Source: Prevotella sp. CAG:1320
Lineage (GTDB): Bacteria; Bacteroidota; Bacteroidia; Bacteroidales; Bacteroidaceae
Reading direction: 5' to 3'
Length of the DNA stretch: 20,128 bases
Assembly (NCBI GenBank): GCA_000435635.1
Contig: FR882103.1
Coordinates: 1 to 20,128, forward strand
Each line of letters opens with the position of its first letter. The first letter of the stretch is position 1. This document shows, piece by piece, positions 1 to 8,500 of this stretch. The notes beneath the pieces were generated by a model that was given only the letters and a program-made list of their open reading frames with translations, was not told the origin of the DNA and made no database searches. Position numbers and translations under genes: made by a program.

Positions 1-172
1 GTGTTACCTGCATCTGATAACCGACGCCTACTCGCATAAGATTGTCGGCTGGGCGCTTGCCGACACGCTGCGTGCCGCCTGTCTTATACTGACATCCTGG
101 TCGTGTATGAAGCTTGCATGTTCTCGCACGGGAAGGAAGCGAACACCAAAGGCTAGGGACGGAAGTTGTTGA
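1..172 (+). mobile_element. IS3-family transposase (OrfB) remnant, cut by the window edge
   Basis: Reading from base 2, the frame gives YLHLITDAYSHKIVGW followed by ALADTLRAA. I recognise this as the conserved stretch in the middle of the rve/DDE integrase core of IS3-family OrfB transposases. Resemblance ends around base 85. The frame then stays open, with composition unlike a transposase, until a TGA at 170-172. The downstream part of the DDE domain, including the later catalytic D and E, is absent, so this is a broken copy and not an active element. The 5' part lies outside the window. Its end touches the 3' end of the convergent aminotransferase gene. No terminal inverted repeat could be identified. 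The family call is from memory of the motif and the fragment is short. Confidence 0.6.
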
Positions 173-1265
173 CGCACTGGATAACTTTTTCCACCTCATC
201 GTGGGAAAGGGCTGGATGGCAGGGCAGGCTCAACTCTTCAGTGTGAATGGATTCGGTAATGGGTAGTTGAAGAGAATGCCATTCTGGAAAGCAGGCTTGC
301 CGATGAGGGGGGATGGGGTAATGGATAAGCGTGCCGATATGATGGTCTAGCAGATGGGATTGCAGCAGGTCGCGGCATTGGCTGCGTAAAGGATATATAT
401 GGTATACATTGTCTGCTTCAGGAGCTGATGTGTAGGGTAAACGGACAAGGGGATTGTGTATCCCCTTGTCATATTGGCGGGCTATGGCTTTTCTTCTTTC
501 GTTCTCAGCGTCTAAGTAGCGTAGCTTCACGCTCAATATCTTCGCTTGCAGTTCGTCCATTCGGCTATTCATCCCTTTATAGGGGAACACGTATTTCTTG
601 CTGCTGCCATAATTGCGGATAGCACGTACTACGTTGGCCAACTCGTCATCATTGGTTGTCACGGCTCCAGCGTCGCCCAAAGCTCCAAGATTTTTCCCGG
701 GATAGAAACTATGGGCTGCCGCATTGCCCAACGAGCCTGTATGTTTATCATGATATTGGCAACCATGAGCCTGCGCGTTGTCTTCTATTAATAAGAGTCC
801 GTGCTTACGGCAGGTTTCGCCAATGGCTTCGGTATAGGCGCAACGGCCGTAGAGATGCACGAGGGCCAAGGCGCGGGTACGACGGGTGATAGCGCGGTCC
901 AGAAGACGTTCGTCAAGTTGGAAGGTCAGGGGGGCAGGCTCCACCAGTATGGGCACCAAGCCGCATGCGGAGATGGAGAGTATTGTGGCGACAAAAGTAT
1001 TGGCAGGCACGATGACCTCGTCTCCTTTCTTTAACCTTCCTGTTTCCAGGCAGGCTTTCCAGATGAGGGTCAAGGCTTCTAGCCCGTTGCCGCAGCCTAC
1101 GCAGTGTTTGGTGCCGATGTATTGGGCATAGGCATGCTCAAACTCCCGTAGGGCATCCCCCAACAAGTAGCGGCCACTTTCGAGCACTTGGTTGATAGCG
1201 GCGGAAATATCCTCTTTGTGTAGGTCGTTTATCCGTTTTAGGTCCAGGTAGCTGATTGTTCCCAT
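153..1265 (-). CDS. fdtB: DegT/DnrJ/EryC1-family sugar aminotransferase, FdtB/QdtB-like
   Basis: PLP-dependent aminotransferase of 370 aa, predicted to aminate C3 of a dTDP-3-keto-6-deoxyhexose and give dTDP-3-amino-3,6-dideoxyhexose for surface polysaccharide or S-layer glycan. The fold type I sugar-aminotransferase motifs are present: an N-terminal ESGRYLLG segment (residues 29-36), EDNAQAHG with the cofactor-binding Asp162, and [15 protein letters not shown] with the Schiff-base lysine at Lys191. The C-terminal end (LSLPCHPAL) is complete. The frame is open back to 1385, inside the upstream gene; the Met at 1265 was chosen because it starts the family homology and lies 10 bp after the upstream stop. 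The adjacent ketoisomerase makes its expected substrate, which supports FdtB or QdtB over other DegT family members. Galacto versus gluco product cannot be decided from sequence. Confidence 0.88.
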   Translation of the reverse strand: MGTISYLDLKRINDLHKEDISAAINQVLESGRYLLGDALREFEHAYAQYIGTKHCVGCGNGLEALTLIWKACLETGRLKKGDEVIVPANTFVATILSISACGLVPILVEPAPLTFQLDERLLDRAITRRTRALALVHLYGRCAYTEAIGETCRKHGLLLIEDNAQAHGCQYHDKHTGSLGNAAAHSFYPGKNLGALGDAGAVTTNDDELANVVRAIRNYGSSKKYVFPYKGMNSRMDELQAKILSVKLRYLDAENERRKAIARQYDKGIHNPLVRLPYTSAPEADNVYHIYPLRSQCRDLLQSHLLDHHIGTLIHYPIPPHRQACFPEWHSLQLPITESIHTEELSLPCHPALSHDEVEKVIQCVNNFRP

Positions 1266-1275
1266 GTCGGCACAC

Positions 1276-1680
1276 TTATCGTCGATTGCGATAGGTAAGG
1301 AACTCATCGTAGTCTCGGATGTAGTCTTCCTCGTCAAAAGGGTCTTCCGCGATGACCAGGCAAACGGCACCCGAAGAGAAATCATCCAGGGTACGCCAGA
1401 GTCCTGTTTCTACCAGTAATCCACTATAAGGATGGTTCAGGTGGTAGGTGCTTTTTTCCTTGCCATTGTCCAGCGTGACGTTGAAGCTGCCGCTGACAGC
1501 TATGATGAGCGACCTGCAGTGTTTATGGGCATGTCCCCCGCGGCTTTCTCCTCCTGGAACGTCGTATACCCAATAGACGCGGCTGATGGCGAAAGGCACG
1601 TGCTCGTTGCCTTCCACCATCGTGAGATTGCCTCTTGGATCAATGACCTTGGGCAAGGAAATCAGTTTGCCAAGTTCCAT
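1276..1680 (-). CDS. fdtA: dTDP-4-oxo-6-deoxyglucose 3,4-ketoisomerase (FdtA/QdtA family cupin)
   Basis: Small single-domain cupin of 134 aa, about the usual length for FdtA. It moves the keto group of dTDP-4-keto-6-deoxyglucose from C4 to C3, giving the substrate of the neighbouring aminotransferase. The family signature is visible: DPRGNLT near residues 14-20, [16 protein letters not shown] at residues 39-54 with the paired histidines His50 and His52 in the position of the FdtA active-site pair, and a C-terminal segment around [11 protein letters not shown]. It starts 6 bp after the purT stop and is followed 10 bp later by the aminotransferase, so all three are probably cotranscribed. Neither rmlA/rmlB nor an N-acetyltransferase (FdtC) is present in the window. 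FdtA and QdtA differ in C4 stereochemistry and cannot be separated here. Confidence 0.88.
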   Translation of the reverse strand: MELGKLISLPKVIDPRGNLTMVEGNEHVPFAISRVYWVYDVPGGESRGGHAHKHCRSLIIAVSGSFNVTLDNGKEKSTYHLNHPYSGLLVETGLWRTLDDFSSGAVCLVIAEDPFDEEDYIRDYDEFLTYRNRR

Positions 1681-1686
1681 TTCTGT

Positions 1687-2847
1687 CTAAGAAATGATGG
1701 TTGCCGCCACTCTTTTGGCTTTGTCACGTAAACTGTCAAGGTTGTCACCCAGTTCTCCGTAGCATAGCACTACCCCCATGCGTCGGCCAATGTGTTGATC
1801 AGGCTTGCCGAAAATACGCACTCGGGTGCGATCTTCTTTTAAAGCTTCCAGCAGATTGTATTCAGGTGCGTGGTTTGCGTCTTCCTTGGCCAATATGACC
1901 GCAGAACAACCACAATGTTCTAAGTGAATGGCAGGAATAGGCCATCCCATCACGGCTCGCAGGTGGAGTTCAAATTCGCTCAAGTTAGTAGTGTGGCCCA
2001 AGGTGACCATACCTGTGTCATGGGGACGGGGACTCAGTTCTGAGAAAATAACCTCTCCTTGTTTCGTGAGGAAGAACTCCACGCCCCAAATGCCTTGCCC
2101 TGTGAGTGCTTTGGTCACTTGGTCTGCCATGTGTTGTGCTTGCGCCAAGGCTTCTTTACTGATGGCGTAAGGTTGCCAGCTCTCTCGGTAATCACCCCCT
2201 TTCTGCACATGCCCTATTGGAGGACAGAATAGAGTGGGGGCATTCTTTTGGGTGATGGTGAGTAGGGTGAATTCTGAGTCGAAGTCAATGAATTCCTCTA
2301 TGATAACTTCTTTCACGTCGCCACGGCTTCCTGCCATGGCCTCATGAAAGGCCGCTTCCAACTCCCCCTCGTTATGTACATAGCTTTGTCCATGGCCAGA
2401 GGAACTCATCAGTGGTTTTACTACACAGGGGAATCCTATCTCATCCGCTGCCTTTTGGAATTCCTCATAGGTCTTGGCGTAATGATATTTGGCGGTGTGC
2501 AGCCCTAACTCCTTGGAGGCCAAGTCACGAATGGCCCGCCTGTTCATGGTGTAATTAACCGCCCTTGCCGAAGGAACTACCTGTATGCCTTGCCGCTCGT
2601 AGTCGAAAAGTCTCTCGGTGCGGATGGCTTCTATCTCTGGCACGATGATGTCGGGTTGGTGCTTGGCCACCGCGCTGTCCAACGCCTGGCCATCCAGCAT
2701 GGAGAACACTTCCCTCTCGTCTGCCACTTGCATGGCAGGGGCGTTGTCATACTTGTCGCAGGCCACGACGTATAAACCAGCTCTCTTGGCGGCGATGACA
2801 AACTCTTTGCCCAGTTCGCCCGAGCCTAATAGCATGATTTTTTTCAT
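1687..2847 (-). CDS. purT: Formate-dependent phosphoribosylglycinamide formyltransferase (GAR transformylase 2)
   Basis: ATP-grasp enzyme of 386 aa (E. coli PurT is 392) that uses ATP and formate to convert GAR to formyl-GAR, the third step of de novo purine synthesis, without a folate donor. The N-terminal dinucleotide-binding-like segment [11 protein letters not shown] (residues 5-15) is followed by PEIEAIRTE (about 71-79). The ATP-grasp glycine-rich loop [14 protein letters not shown] lies near residues 142-155, and the metal-binding stretch GVEFFLT...[16 protein letters not shown] further on. It lies 29 bp downstream of the phosphoesterase gene and 6 bp upstream of fdtA in the same direction. 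No functional link with the sugar genes is evident; the grouping looks like a chance operon. No purine riboswitch was seen. Confidence 0.95.
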   Translation of the reverse strand: MKKIMLLGSGELGKEFVIAAKRAGLYVVACDKYDNAPAMQVADEREVFSMLDGQALDSAVAKHQPDIIVPEIEAIRTERLFDYERQGIQVVPSARAVNYTMNRRAIRDLASKELGLHTAKYHYAKTYEEFQKAADEIGFPCVVKPLMSSSGHGQSYVHNEGELEAAFHEAMAGSRGDVKEVIIEEFIDFDSEFTLLTITQKNAPTLFCPPIGHVQKGGDYRESWQPYAISKEALAQAQHMADQVTKALTGQGIWGVEFFLTKQGEVIFSELSPRPHDTGMVTLGHTTNLSEFELHLRAVMGWPIPAIHLEHCGCSAVILAKEDANHAPEYNLLEALKEDRTRVRIFGKPDQHIGRRMGVVLCYGELGDNLDSLRDKAKRVAATIIS

Positions 2848-2876
2848 TTGGTATATGGGTTTAGGTTATTCTTTTG

Positions 2877-3374
2877 TCAGTTCTTTCCCAGTTTGATGAC
2901 CTCACAATCTTCTACGTGGTCTCCGTTGATGGTGATTCTCACGAGAGTTCGTTCCAATTGCCATCCCTGCAGGCCTGCGGCTCCAGGGTTGATGTGGAGT
3001 AGGCCAAGTTGGTTATCATATTTGACACGCAGTATATGGGAGTGCCCCGAGATGAATAATTGGGGCGGATTGTCCATGATGTTTTGCCTTATAGATGGGT
3101 CATACTTCCCAGGATATCCACCAATATGCTTCATCAGGACATTCATTTCTTCGCATTTGAAGCGCAGTGTCTCAGGGTACATCAAACGCAGGTCTCCGCC
3201 ATCGCAATTGCCGCATACGGCTCTGAAATGAGGCTTCATGGCTTCAAACCGCTCCGCCAATTCCGTGCTGCCGATGTCCCCAGCGTGCCATATCTCATCC
3301 AGTTCGCCCATGTAGTGCTCATAGCGATCGTCCCAAAAACCATGGGTGTCACTGATGATACCGACTTTTTTCAT
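2877..3374 (-). CDS. YfcE/MJ0936-type metallophosphoesterase
   Basis: Predicted cytoplasmic dimetal phosphoesterase of 165 aa, the usual size of the YfcE/MJ0936 group. All five motifs of the calcineurin-like fold can be read in order: SDTHG (Asp9, His11), HAGDIGS, GNCD, GHSH and NPGA. The physiological substrate is unknown; relatives cleave phosphodiesters such as bis-pNPP or cyclic nucleotides in vitro. The frame is open to 3452, but the Met at 3374 begins the family homology and forms an ATGA overlap with the TGA of the upstream kinase-like gene, so translation is probably coupled. The coupling of a nucleotide-kinase-like protein with a phosphoesterase may be functional, but nothing in the sequence proves it. 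Confidence 0.88.
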   Translation of the reverse strand: MKKVGIISDTHGFWDDRYEHYMGELDEIWHAGDIGSTELAERFEAMKPHFRAVCGNCDGGDLRLMYPETLRFKCEEMNVLMKHIGGYPGKYDPSIRQNIMDNPPQLFISGHSHILRVKYDNQLGLLHINPGAAGLQGWQLERTLVRITINGDHVEDCEVIKLGKN

Positions 3375-3994
3375 TTTTCCATCCACTTCTTGATGTAGTC
3401 GGCGATGAATCGCTCTGTTTCCTCCAGGCCTAGCAATGAGGTGTTGACACAAAGGTCATAACTGCTGCTGTCTCCCCATTTCTTGCCAGTATAGTAGTTG
3501 TAGTACGAAGCCCGTTCAGTCTCTCCGTTGGTAATGAGTTTGCGGGCGGTAGCTCGGTCACATTGCATGCGTTCGGCCACATGGGTTACACGATGCTCTA
3601 TGTTGGCGGTAATGAATATGTTTATTACGTTCTTGAAATCCCTGAGCACGTAATCTGCCGTTCTTCCCACGAATACGCAACTTCCTTCTTCCGCCGCTTT
3701 GCGAATGGCGTCGCTTTGGAATTTATAGAGGCTTTCTTGGGAGAATTCGCTGTGGTAGAAGTTGTGATCTCCTACCAGTGGCATGTGTATGTGGAAGAGG
3801 GAGCGGAAGAATCCCTTATGCTCATCGTTCTGCTCGAAGAATTTCTCGCTGAATCCGCTCTCCTTGGCTGCCAAGTTGAGCAATTCCTTGTCATAGAACT
3901 TGCAGCCGAAATCCTTGGCCAGCATTTGCGCCACGACACGTCCTCCGCTGCCTATCTGTCGTCCTATGTTAATTATTATTTTCTTCTCTTCCAT
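3371..3994 (-). CDS. Cytidylate kinase-like family protein
   Basis: Protein of 207 aa resembling the cytidylate kinase-like family (P-loop NMP kinase-like). The N-terminus IIINIGRQIGSGGR (about residues 6-19) contains the variant P-loop GRQxGSGG, followed by FYDKELLNLAAKESG, and by SCVFVGRTADYVL near residues 104-116. The C-terminal RMQCDRATARKLI...ERASYYNYYTG carries the basic lid-like region seen in this family. The likely role is phosphoryl transfer to a small nucleotide-like acceptor, but true members are mostly uncharacterised and this need not be the housekeeping Cmk. It overlaps the end of the MATE gene by 26 bp and the start of the phosphoesterase by 4 bp. Start chosen as the Met just before the P-loop strand. 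Confidence 0.85.
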   Translation of the reverse strand: MEEKKIIINIGRQIGSGGRVVAQMLAKDFGCKFYDKELLNLAAKESGFSEKFFEQNDEHKGFFRSLFHIHMPLVGDHNFYHSEFSQESLYKFQSDAIRKAAEEGSCVFVGRTADYVLRDFKNVINIFITANIEHRVTHVAERMQCDRATARKLITNGETERASYYNYYTGKKWGDSSSYDLCVNTSLLGLEETERFIADYIKKWMEK

Positions 3995-5360
3995 AAGCCA
4001 TTTCGTTATTTTGTTTCTTGAATTTTTTCATATAGTGACGCATGATGACAAATGCCATCAAGGCCGAGAGTGCATCAGAAGTGGGCATGCAAGCCCATAC
4101 GCCGTCTATACCCCAAATCCTGGGTAGTATGGCGAGTAGTGGCACTAGCAGCAGCAGTTGGCGGCTAAGTGATAAAAAGATGCTGATTTTCACTTTGCCG
4201 ATGCATTGGAAAAAGTTGGTGGTTACCATCTGGAAACCTACCAAGGGCATCATGAGCATCAATACTTGGATGCCATGGATGGCCATGTTTATTAAAGTCT
4301 GGTCTGTTGTGAACAATCGGGCACACGGATAGGGTAAAAGCATGGCTATCAGCCAGCCTGTCACCATGATGCCCGTAGCCACCAGGATGGAAAGGTTGAG
4401 CACCTTCATCAAGCGGTCCAGTCGTTGCGCTCCGTAGTTGTAACCTGCTATGGGTTGCATGCCTTGATTGAGTCCCATCACAAACATCACGAAAATGAAA
4501 GCTATTCGGTTGGCTATGCCATAGGCGCCAACGGCTAAGTCACCGCCATAGTGTACCAACTGATTGTTGATAAATATCACCACTACGCAAGCGCAGACAT
4601 TCATGAGGAAAGGGGACACGCCTATGGCGAAGATGTTTTTCACCAAGGTGGTTTTCAGTTTGTAGATGCCCTTTTTCAGGTGAAGCAGTTGTTTGTTGTC
4701 TGACAACAAGTGGAACTGGTAGATGAGAGCCAGCACCTGTGCCAATACGGTGGCTAGCGCGGCACCCCTTATGCCTAGCCCCAATCCCCAGTCGTAGATG
4801 AAAAAGGGATCTAATGCAACGTTAAGTGCCACGGTGAAAATAGTGGCGTACATGGCTTGCTTGGGTTTGCTGGCGGCTCTTAGCACAGCGTTCATACTCA
4901 TATACATATGGGTGAACACGTTGCCCAGCAAGATGATTTCCATGAAGTCTCGTGCATAGGGAAGCGTGGCGTCGCTCGCCCCGAAAAACCTGAGTATAGG
5001 ATCCAGGAAAGAGAGGCATACCACGGTGAACGCGATGCCCACTATGAGGGTGAGCGTTACGGTGTTGCCCAGGATGTTCTCGGCTACATGGTAGTCTTTT
5101 TGCCCTAGTTTTACAGAGATGGAGGTAGCTGCGCCGACACCAATGGCCGCGCCAAAAGCACCTGAAAGGTTCATGAAGGGGAAGGTGATGGCTAAACCGC
5201 TGATGGCCATGGGGCCTACAGCTTGACCGATAAAAATGCTATCCACCATGTTATACAAAGAAGATGCCGTCATCGCTATGATGGCCGGAAGTGTGTATTG
5301 GGCTAGTAATTTGCCCACGGGCTTCGTGCCCAGTTCCAATGTCGCTTGTCTGTTTTCCAT
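3969..5360 (-). CDS. MATE-family multidrug/Na+ (or H+) antiporter
   Basis: Inner-membrane transporter of 463 aa, a normal MATE length. It has the expected 12 hydrophobic segments in two repeats. The first helix region reads YTLPAIIAMTASSLYNMVDSIFIGQ-like (about residues 20-45), with the NMVDSIFIG motif typical of the bacterial NorM/DinF-like branch. The second half begins near GVSPFLMNVCACVVVIFINNQL, and GMQPIAGYNYGA is the corresponding repeat motif. It probably exports cationic compounds in exchange for Na+ or H+. The frame extends to 5387, but a -7 promoter box at 5385-5392 overlaps that start, so the Met at 5360 (MENRQ) is preferred and gives a leader of roughly 20 nt. First gene of the minus-strand operon. 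Confidence 0.92.
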   Translation of the reverse strand: MENRQATLELGTKPVGKLLAQYTLPAIIAMTASSLYNMVDSIFIGQAVGPMAISGLAITFPFMNLSGAFGAAIGVGAATSISVKLGQKDYHVAENILGNTVTLTLIVGIAFTVVCLSFLDPILRFFGASDATLPYARDFMEIILLGNVFTHMYMSMNAVLRAASKPKQAMYATIFTVALNVALDPFFIYDWGLGLGIRGAALATVLAQVLALIYQFHLLSDNKQLLHLKKGIYKLKTTLVKNIFAIGVSPFLMNVCACVVVIFINNQLVHYGGDLAVGAYGIANRIAFIFVMFVMGLNQGMQPIAGYNYGAQRLDRLMKVLNLSILVATGIMVTGWLIAMLLPYPCARLFTTDQTLINMAIHGIQVLMLMMPLVGFQMVTTNFFQCIGKVKISIFLSLSRQLLLLVPLLAILPRIWGIDGVWACMPTSDALSALMAFVIMRHYMKKFKKQNNEMAYGREENNN

Positions 5361-5384
5361 CTTGAGATTTACCTTACAACTGTG

Positions 5385-5392
5385 CAAAAGTA
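5385..5392 (-). promoter_or_regulatory. Bacteroides-type -7 box (TACTTTTG) for the MATE-to-fdtB operon
   Basis: On the minus strand these bases read TACTTTTG, a perfect match to the TAnnTTTG -7 consensus of Bacteroidetes sigma-ABfr promoters. No clear TTTG -33 box is found at the usual 19-21 bp spacing, so the upstream element is weak. The box lies 25 bp upstream of the MATE ATG at 5360 and rules out the longer start at 5387. Confidence 0.65.
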
Positions 5393-5442
5393 ACGAAAAT
5401 ATTTGGTAAACCTAGTTCTGCGGGGTAAAAAAGCATGTTTTG

Positions 5443-5474
5443 TTTGGAGTTTCGGGGGATTTGTGCTACTTTTG
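5443..5474 (+). promoter_or_regulatory. Promoter for the S8 peptidase / xseAB operon
   Basis: TTTG at 5443-5446 and TACTTTTG at 5467-5474 are separated by exactly 20 bp and match both parts of the Bacteroidetes housekeeping promoter (TTTG / TAnnTTTG). The start site would fall near 5481, leaving a leader of about 16 nt before the ATG at 5497. The box faces away from the MATE promoter, so about 75 bp hold two divergent promoters. Confidence 0.82.
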
Positions 5475-5496
5475 CAAACCGAAACCTCTTTGTAAC

Positions 5497-6909
5497 ATGG
5501 CCCGTCTGAAGATTAGTTTTTTATTGCTTGGAATGCTCCTGCTCTTCGTCTGCTTAGTGCAAGCGAGGGATGCGATGGGAGTTTCCAAGGTCTCTTACCC
5601 AGGAGGGAAATGCAAGTATTACCGATTATACTTGCGTGATAAGTCAGACACGGTCTATTCCCTTTCCCGTCCAGAGGAATTTCTTTCTCTCCGCTCCTTA
5701 GCTCGCAGGCAACGACAAGGTCTCCCGTTAGACTCTACAGACTTGCCCGTCAGCCCACGGTATTTGACAGCCTTGGAAAAGCTGGGACTTCAAGTGGTGC
5801 GCAAGAGTAAGTGGAACAATACGGTGGTAGTGAGAGTGCGCAGGAAAAAGCAGTTGCGCAGATTGGATACGCTTTCTTTTGTGACATCCAGACGATTGGT
5901 GCTTACCGCGCCCGATTCAATAGGACAACGCAAGCGTACGATATTCCGTACTGATGGACTGGGACCTGAGCAGGAGAGCCATGAGTATGGAATGGCCAGG
6001 GGACAAGTGGAAAGCCTGGGTGGTATCAGGCTCCACCAGTTAGGCTATAAAGGCGAAGGTAAGGTGATCGCGGTATTTGATGGAGGATTCATGAACGTGG
6101 ACAAGATACCCGCTCTCCATCGTTTACGGCTAGAAGGCGTGGCGGACTTTGTAGTGCCGCATTCCCCGAACGTCTTTCAGGAGACCGACCATGGAACAAT
6201 GGTGCTCTCCACTATGGCGGTGAATGAACCATATTATTATATAGGTGTATCTCCCGAGGCTTCTTATGTATTGGTGCGCACGGAGGATGAGTATACTGAG
6301 AGTCCTATGGAAGAAGACTATTGGGCAGCTGGGGCAGAGTACGCCGATTCATTGGGCGTGGATGTCATTAACAGTTCTTTAGGTTATCACGCCTTTGACG
6401 ATGAAGACCTGAATTATACCTATGCCGACCAAGACGGGCATCAATCCTTGATATCCCATACCGCCTCTCTTTTGGCAGGCAAGGGCATTGTGTTGGTGAA
6501 TAGCGCGGGCAATGAAGGAATGGGCAGCTGGAAGAAAGTCAATTTTCCTGCTGATGCAGATGATATCATCACCGTAGGTTCTATAACTCAACATGGAAAG
6601 AATGCCCCCTTCAGTTCCGTGGGACCCACGGCGGATGGCAGAGTGAAGCCAGATGTGATGGCATGGGGCAGTCCTGTTTCTGTGTTTTCTGGCCGTGGGT
6701 TGGTGATTAATGATGTGGGCACGTCTTTTTCCTCGCCACTGGTGGCAGGATTGGTGGCGTGCCTTTGGCAGGCATTGCCTGATAAGACCGCCAAGGAAAT
6801 CATCGACTTGGTACGCCGTTCGGCTAACCAGTATCAGCGGCCAGACAATGTATATGGTTATGGTGTGCCCAACTTTTGGAAGGCTTACCAAATGGGTAAG
6901 AACGAATAA
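5497..6909 (+). CDS. Exported subtilisin-like (S8 family) serine peptidase
   Basis: Serine protease of 470 aa. The first 25 or so residues are a signal peptide (ARLKIS, then a run of Leu/Val, then VQARD), so it acts in the periplasm, at the surface or outside the cell. An N-terminal propeptide-like region with the Bacteroidetes hallmark PEEFLSLRSLARRQRQG precedes the S8 domain. The catalytic triad is complete: Asp195 in VIAVFDGGF, His232 in TDHGTMV and Ser410 in GTSFSSPL, with oxyanion-hole Asn339 in NSAGNEG. It ends soon after the catalytic domain, without a recognisable C-terminal T9SS sorting domain. The frame extends to 5440, but that start lies upstream of the promoter, so 5497 is used. 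xseA follows after 12 bp. The natural substrate is unknown. Confidence 0.92.
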   Translation: MARLKISFLLLGMLLLFVCLVQARDAMGVSKVSYPGGKCKYYRLYLRDKSDTVYSLSRPEEFLSLRSLARRQRQGLPLDSTDLPVSPRYLTALEKLGLQVVRKSKWNNTVVVRVRRKKQLRRLDTLSFVTSRRLVLTAPDSIGQRKRTIFRTDGLGPEQESHEYGMARGQVESLGGIRLHQLGYKGEGKVIAVFDGGFMNVDKIPALHRLRLEGVADFVVPHSPNVFQETDHGTMVLSTMAVNEPYYYIGVSPEASYVLVRTEDEYTESPMEEDYWAAGAEYADSLGVDVINSSLGYHAFDDEDLNYTYADQDGHQSLISHTASLLAGKGIVLVNSAGNEGMGSWKKVNFPADADDIITVGSITQHGKNAPFSSVGPTADGRVKPDVMAWGSPVSVFSGRGLVINDVGTSFSSPLVAGLVACLWQALPDKTAKEIIDLVRRSANQYQRPDNVYGYGVPNFWKAYQMGKNE

Positions 6910-6921
6910 TGCGGTGACCTG

Positions 6922-8214
6922 ATGGCAAACATCCTTTCGCTCTTGGAACTCAATGCTCTTGTAAGGGATGCCATTGAGATAGCTATGCCCAACGCTTATT
7001 GGGTGGAGGCGGAATTGGCCGATGTGCGGGACAATGGTCATTGCTACATGGAGCTATTGCAGAAAGACCCACGTTCCAATACGCCCGTTGCCAGAGCTAG
7101 AGCGACATGCTGGCGTAATGTATGGACTTATGTCCGGCCACGTTTCGAGCGAGTAACGGGGCAGCGTCTGCGTGCTGGCATGAAAGTGTTGCTTCAGGTT
7201 CACGCCTCCTTTCATGAAAACTACGGATTTTCCTGGCAAGTGGAAGATATTGACCCAGACTACACCTTGGGTGATATGGAACGTAAACGCAAGGAAATTA
7301 TCCGACAACTCAAGGAGGAAGGCGTTTACGACTTACAGCGTCAACTGTCCTTTCCCCTTTTTGCGCAACGCATAGCGGTTATTTCTTCCGAGGGAGCGGC
7401 AGGCTATGGAGATTTCAAGGACCAGTTGCTCAACAACGCTTATGGTTTTCGCTTTTATCTGCGTCTGTTTCCTTCCATCATGCAAGGTGAGCAGGTTGAA
7501 AGCGGCGTAATAGCCGCCTTGGACGCTATTCATGCCGTGGAGGATTCTTTTGACTGTGTGGTTATCATCAGGGGTGGTGGCGCTACCACAGACCTTTCAG
7601 GATTTGACACGCTTGCCTTGGCGGAAAACGTGGCCAATTTCCCTTTGCCCATTCTCACGGGTATAGGGCACGAGCGGGACGAGAGTGTTCTTGACCTTGT
7701 TGCTTATCAACGCCTGAAGACCCCTACGGCAGTGGCGGCATTCTTAATAGAACATTTGCTCGAGGTGTCGCAACGGATAGACGTGGCAAAAAAGTCCATT
7801 CACGATATCGTGGAACGGCGTATGCGGTTGGAACGATTGCGCTTGGAACGCCTTACAGATAAATTGCCCGCTCTGTTTTTAGGTCTTCGTGCCCGTCATG
7901 AGGCTCGTTTGGAAACTCTCCATGGTCGGCTTGCCGTCATGGCGAAGTCACGTTTTCGGGAAGAAATCCAATTCTTGGGGCAATGCGACAGGAGGTTGCG
8001 GATGGCGGTGGAGCGCAGGCTGAAGGATGAAGCCCGTCTGCTGGAACAGCTAAGTCATCGTGTCCGCCAACTTGATCCGCAGCTTCTTTTGAATCGAGGA
8101 TATAGTATTACCCTCAAGGACGGAAAGGTGGTGAAAGATGCCAGCAAGCTTTTGGCGGGCGACGAGATAGAGACCCGCTTGGCGCGTGGAAACGTAAAGT
8201 CAGTCATAAAATAA
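6922..8214 (+). CDS. xseA: Exodeoxyribonuclease VII large subunit
   Basis: Catalytic subunit of exonuclease VII, which degrades single-stranded DNA from both ends into oligonucleotides. Length 430 aa, normal for the family. The N-terminal ~100 residues form the nucleic-acid-binding OB-fold (SLLELNALVRDAIE...YWVEAELADVR, then CYMELLQK). The catalytic domain contains IAVISSEGAAGYGDF, VVIIRGGGATTDLSGFD and GIGHERDESVLDLVAYQR followed by KTPTAVA, all at the expected places. A long charged coiled-coil segment (about residues 275-390) binds XseB. The C-terminal LNRGYSITLKDGKVV is the usual ending. Cotranscribed with the upstream peptidase gene (12-bp gap) and with xseB downstream (6-bp gap). Confidence 0.95.
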   Translation: MANILSLLELNALVRDAIEIAMPNAYWVEAELADVRDNGHCYMELLQKDPRSNTPVARARATCWRNVWTYVRPRFERVTGQRLRAGMKVLLQVHASFHENYGFSWQVEDIDPDYTLGDMERKRKEIIRQLKEEGVYDLQRQLSFPLFAQRIAVISSEGAAGYGDFKDQLLNNAYGFRFYLRLFPSIMQGEQVESGVIAALDAIHAVEDSFDCVVIIRGGGATTDLSGFDTLALAENVANFPLPILTGIGHERDESVLDLVAYQRLKTPTAVAAFLIEHLLEVSQRIDVAKKSIHDIVERRMRLERLRLERLTDKLPALFLGLRARHEARLETLHGRLAVMAKSRFREEIQFLGQCDRRLRMAVERRLKDEARLLEQLSHRVRQLDPQLLLNRGYSITLKDGKVVKDASKLLAGDEIETRLARGNVKSVIK

Positions 8215-8220
8215 GTCAAG

Positions 8221-8424
8221 ATGATGGAAGAGGAAATAAAGTATGAGGACGCCGTTAAGGAATTGGAAGCTATTGTGCGGTGCATGGAAAATGATGAGCT
8301 GGATATAGACTCTCTCGCCGCTCAATTGAAGCGTGCCCAGCAGTTGGTAACTCTTTGCAAGGAGAAGCTTGCCTGTGCCGATAAGCAGATAAACGAGTTG
8401 TTGGAGCAAGGAAATGAAAAATAA
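8221..8424 (+). CDS. xseB: Exodeoxyribonuclease VII small subunit
   Basis: A 67-aa protein with the typical XseB pattern: KYEDAVKELEAIVRCMENDELDIDSL in the first half, followed by a heptad-like helix to LLEQGN. XseB binds the coiled coil of XseA and is needed for stable exonuclease VII activity. It begins 6 bp after the xseA stop. Two adjacent ATG codons are possible starts (8221 and 8224); the first is listed. The ilvE promoter starts just after its stop codon, so it is the last gene of this transcription unit, although no terminator hairpin was seen. Confidence 0.93.
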   Translation: MMEEEIKYEDAVKELEAIVRCMENDELDIDSLAAQLKRAQQLVTLCKEKLACADKQINELLEQGNEK

Positions 8425-8437
8425 TCCTGCCAATTTG

Positions 8438-8468
8438 TTGTTTGTTTAGCGGAATATTCGTACATTTG
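8438..8468 (+). promoter_or_regulatory. Promoter for ilvE-trmB
   Basis: TACATTTG at 8461-8468 matches the TAnnTTTG -7 consensus. TTG at 8438-8440 sits 20 bp upstream as a partial -33 box within a T/G-rich stretch. The predicted start site near 8475 gives a leader of about 25 nt to the ilvE ATG. No attenuator with branched-chain amino-acid codons is visible in that short leader. Confidence 0.7.
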
Positions 8469-8500
8469 CAAGCGAAATAGTTCAACTTTAATATGTTTTG

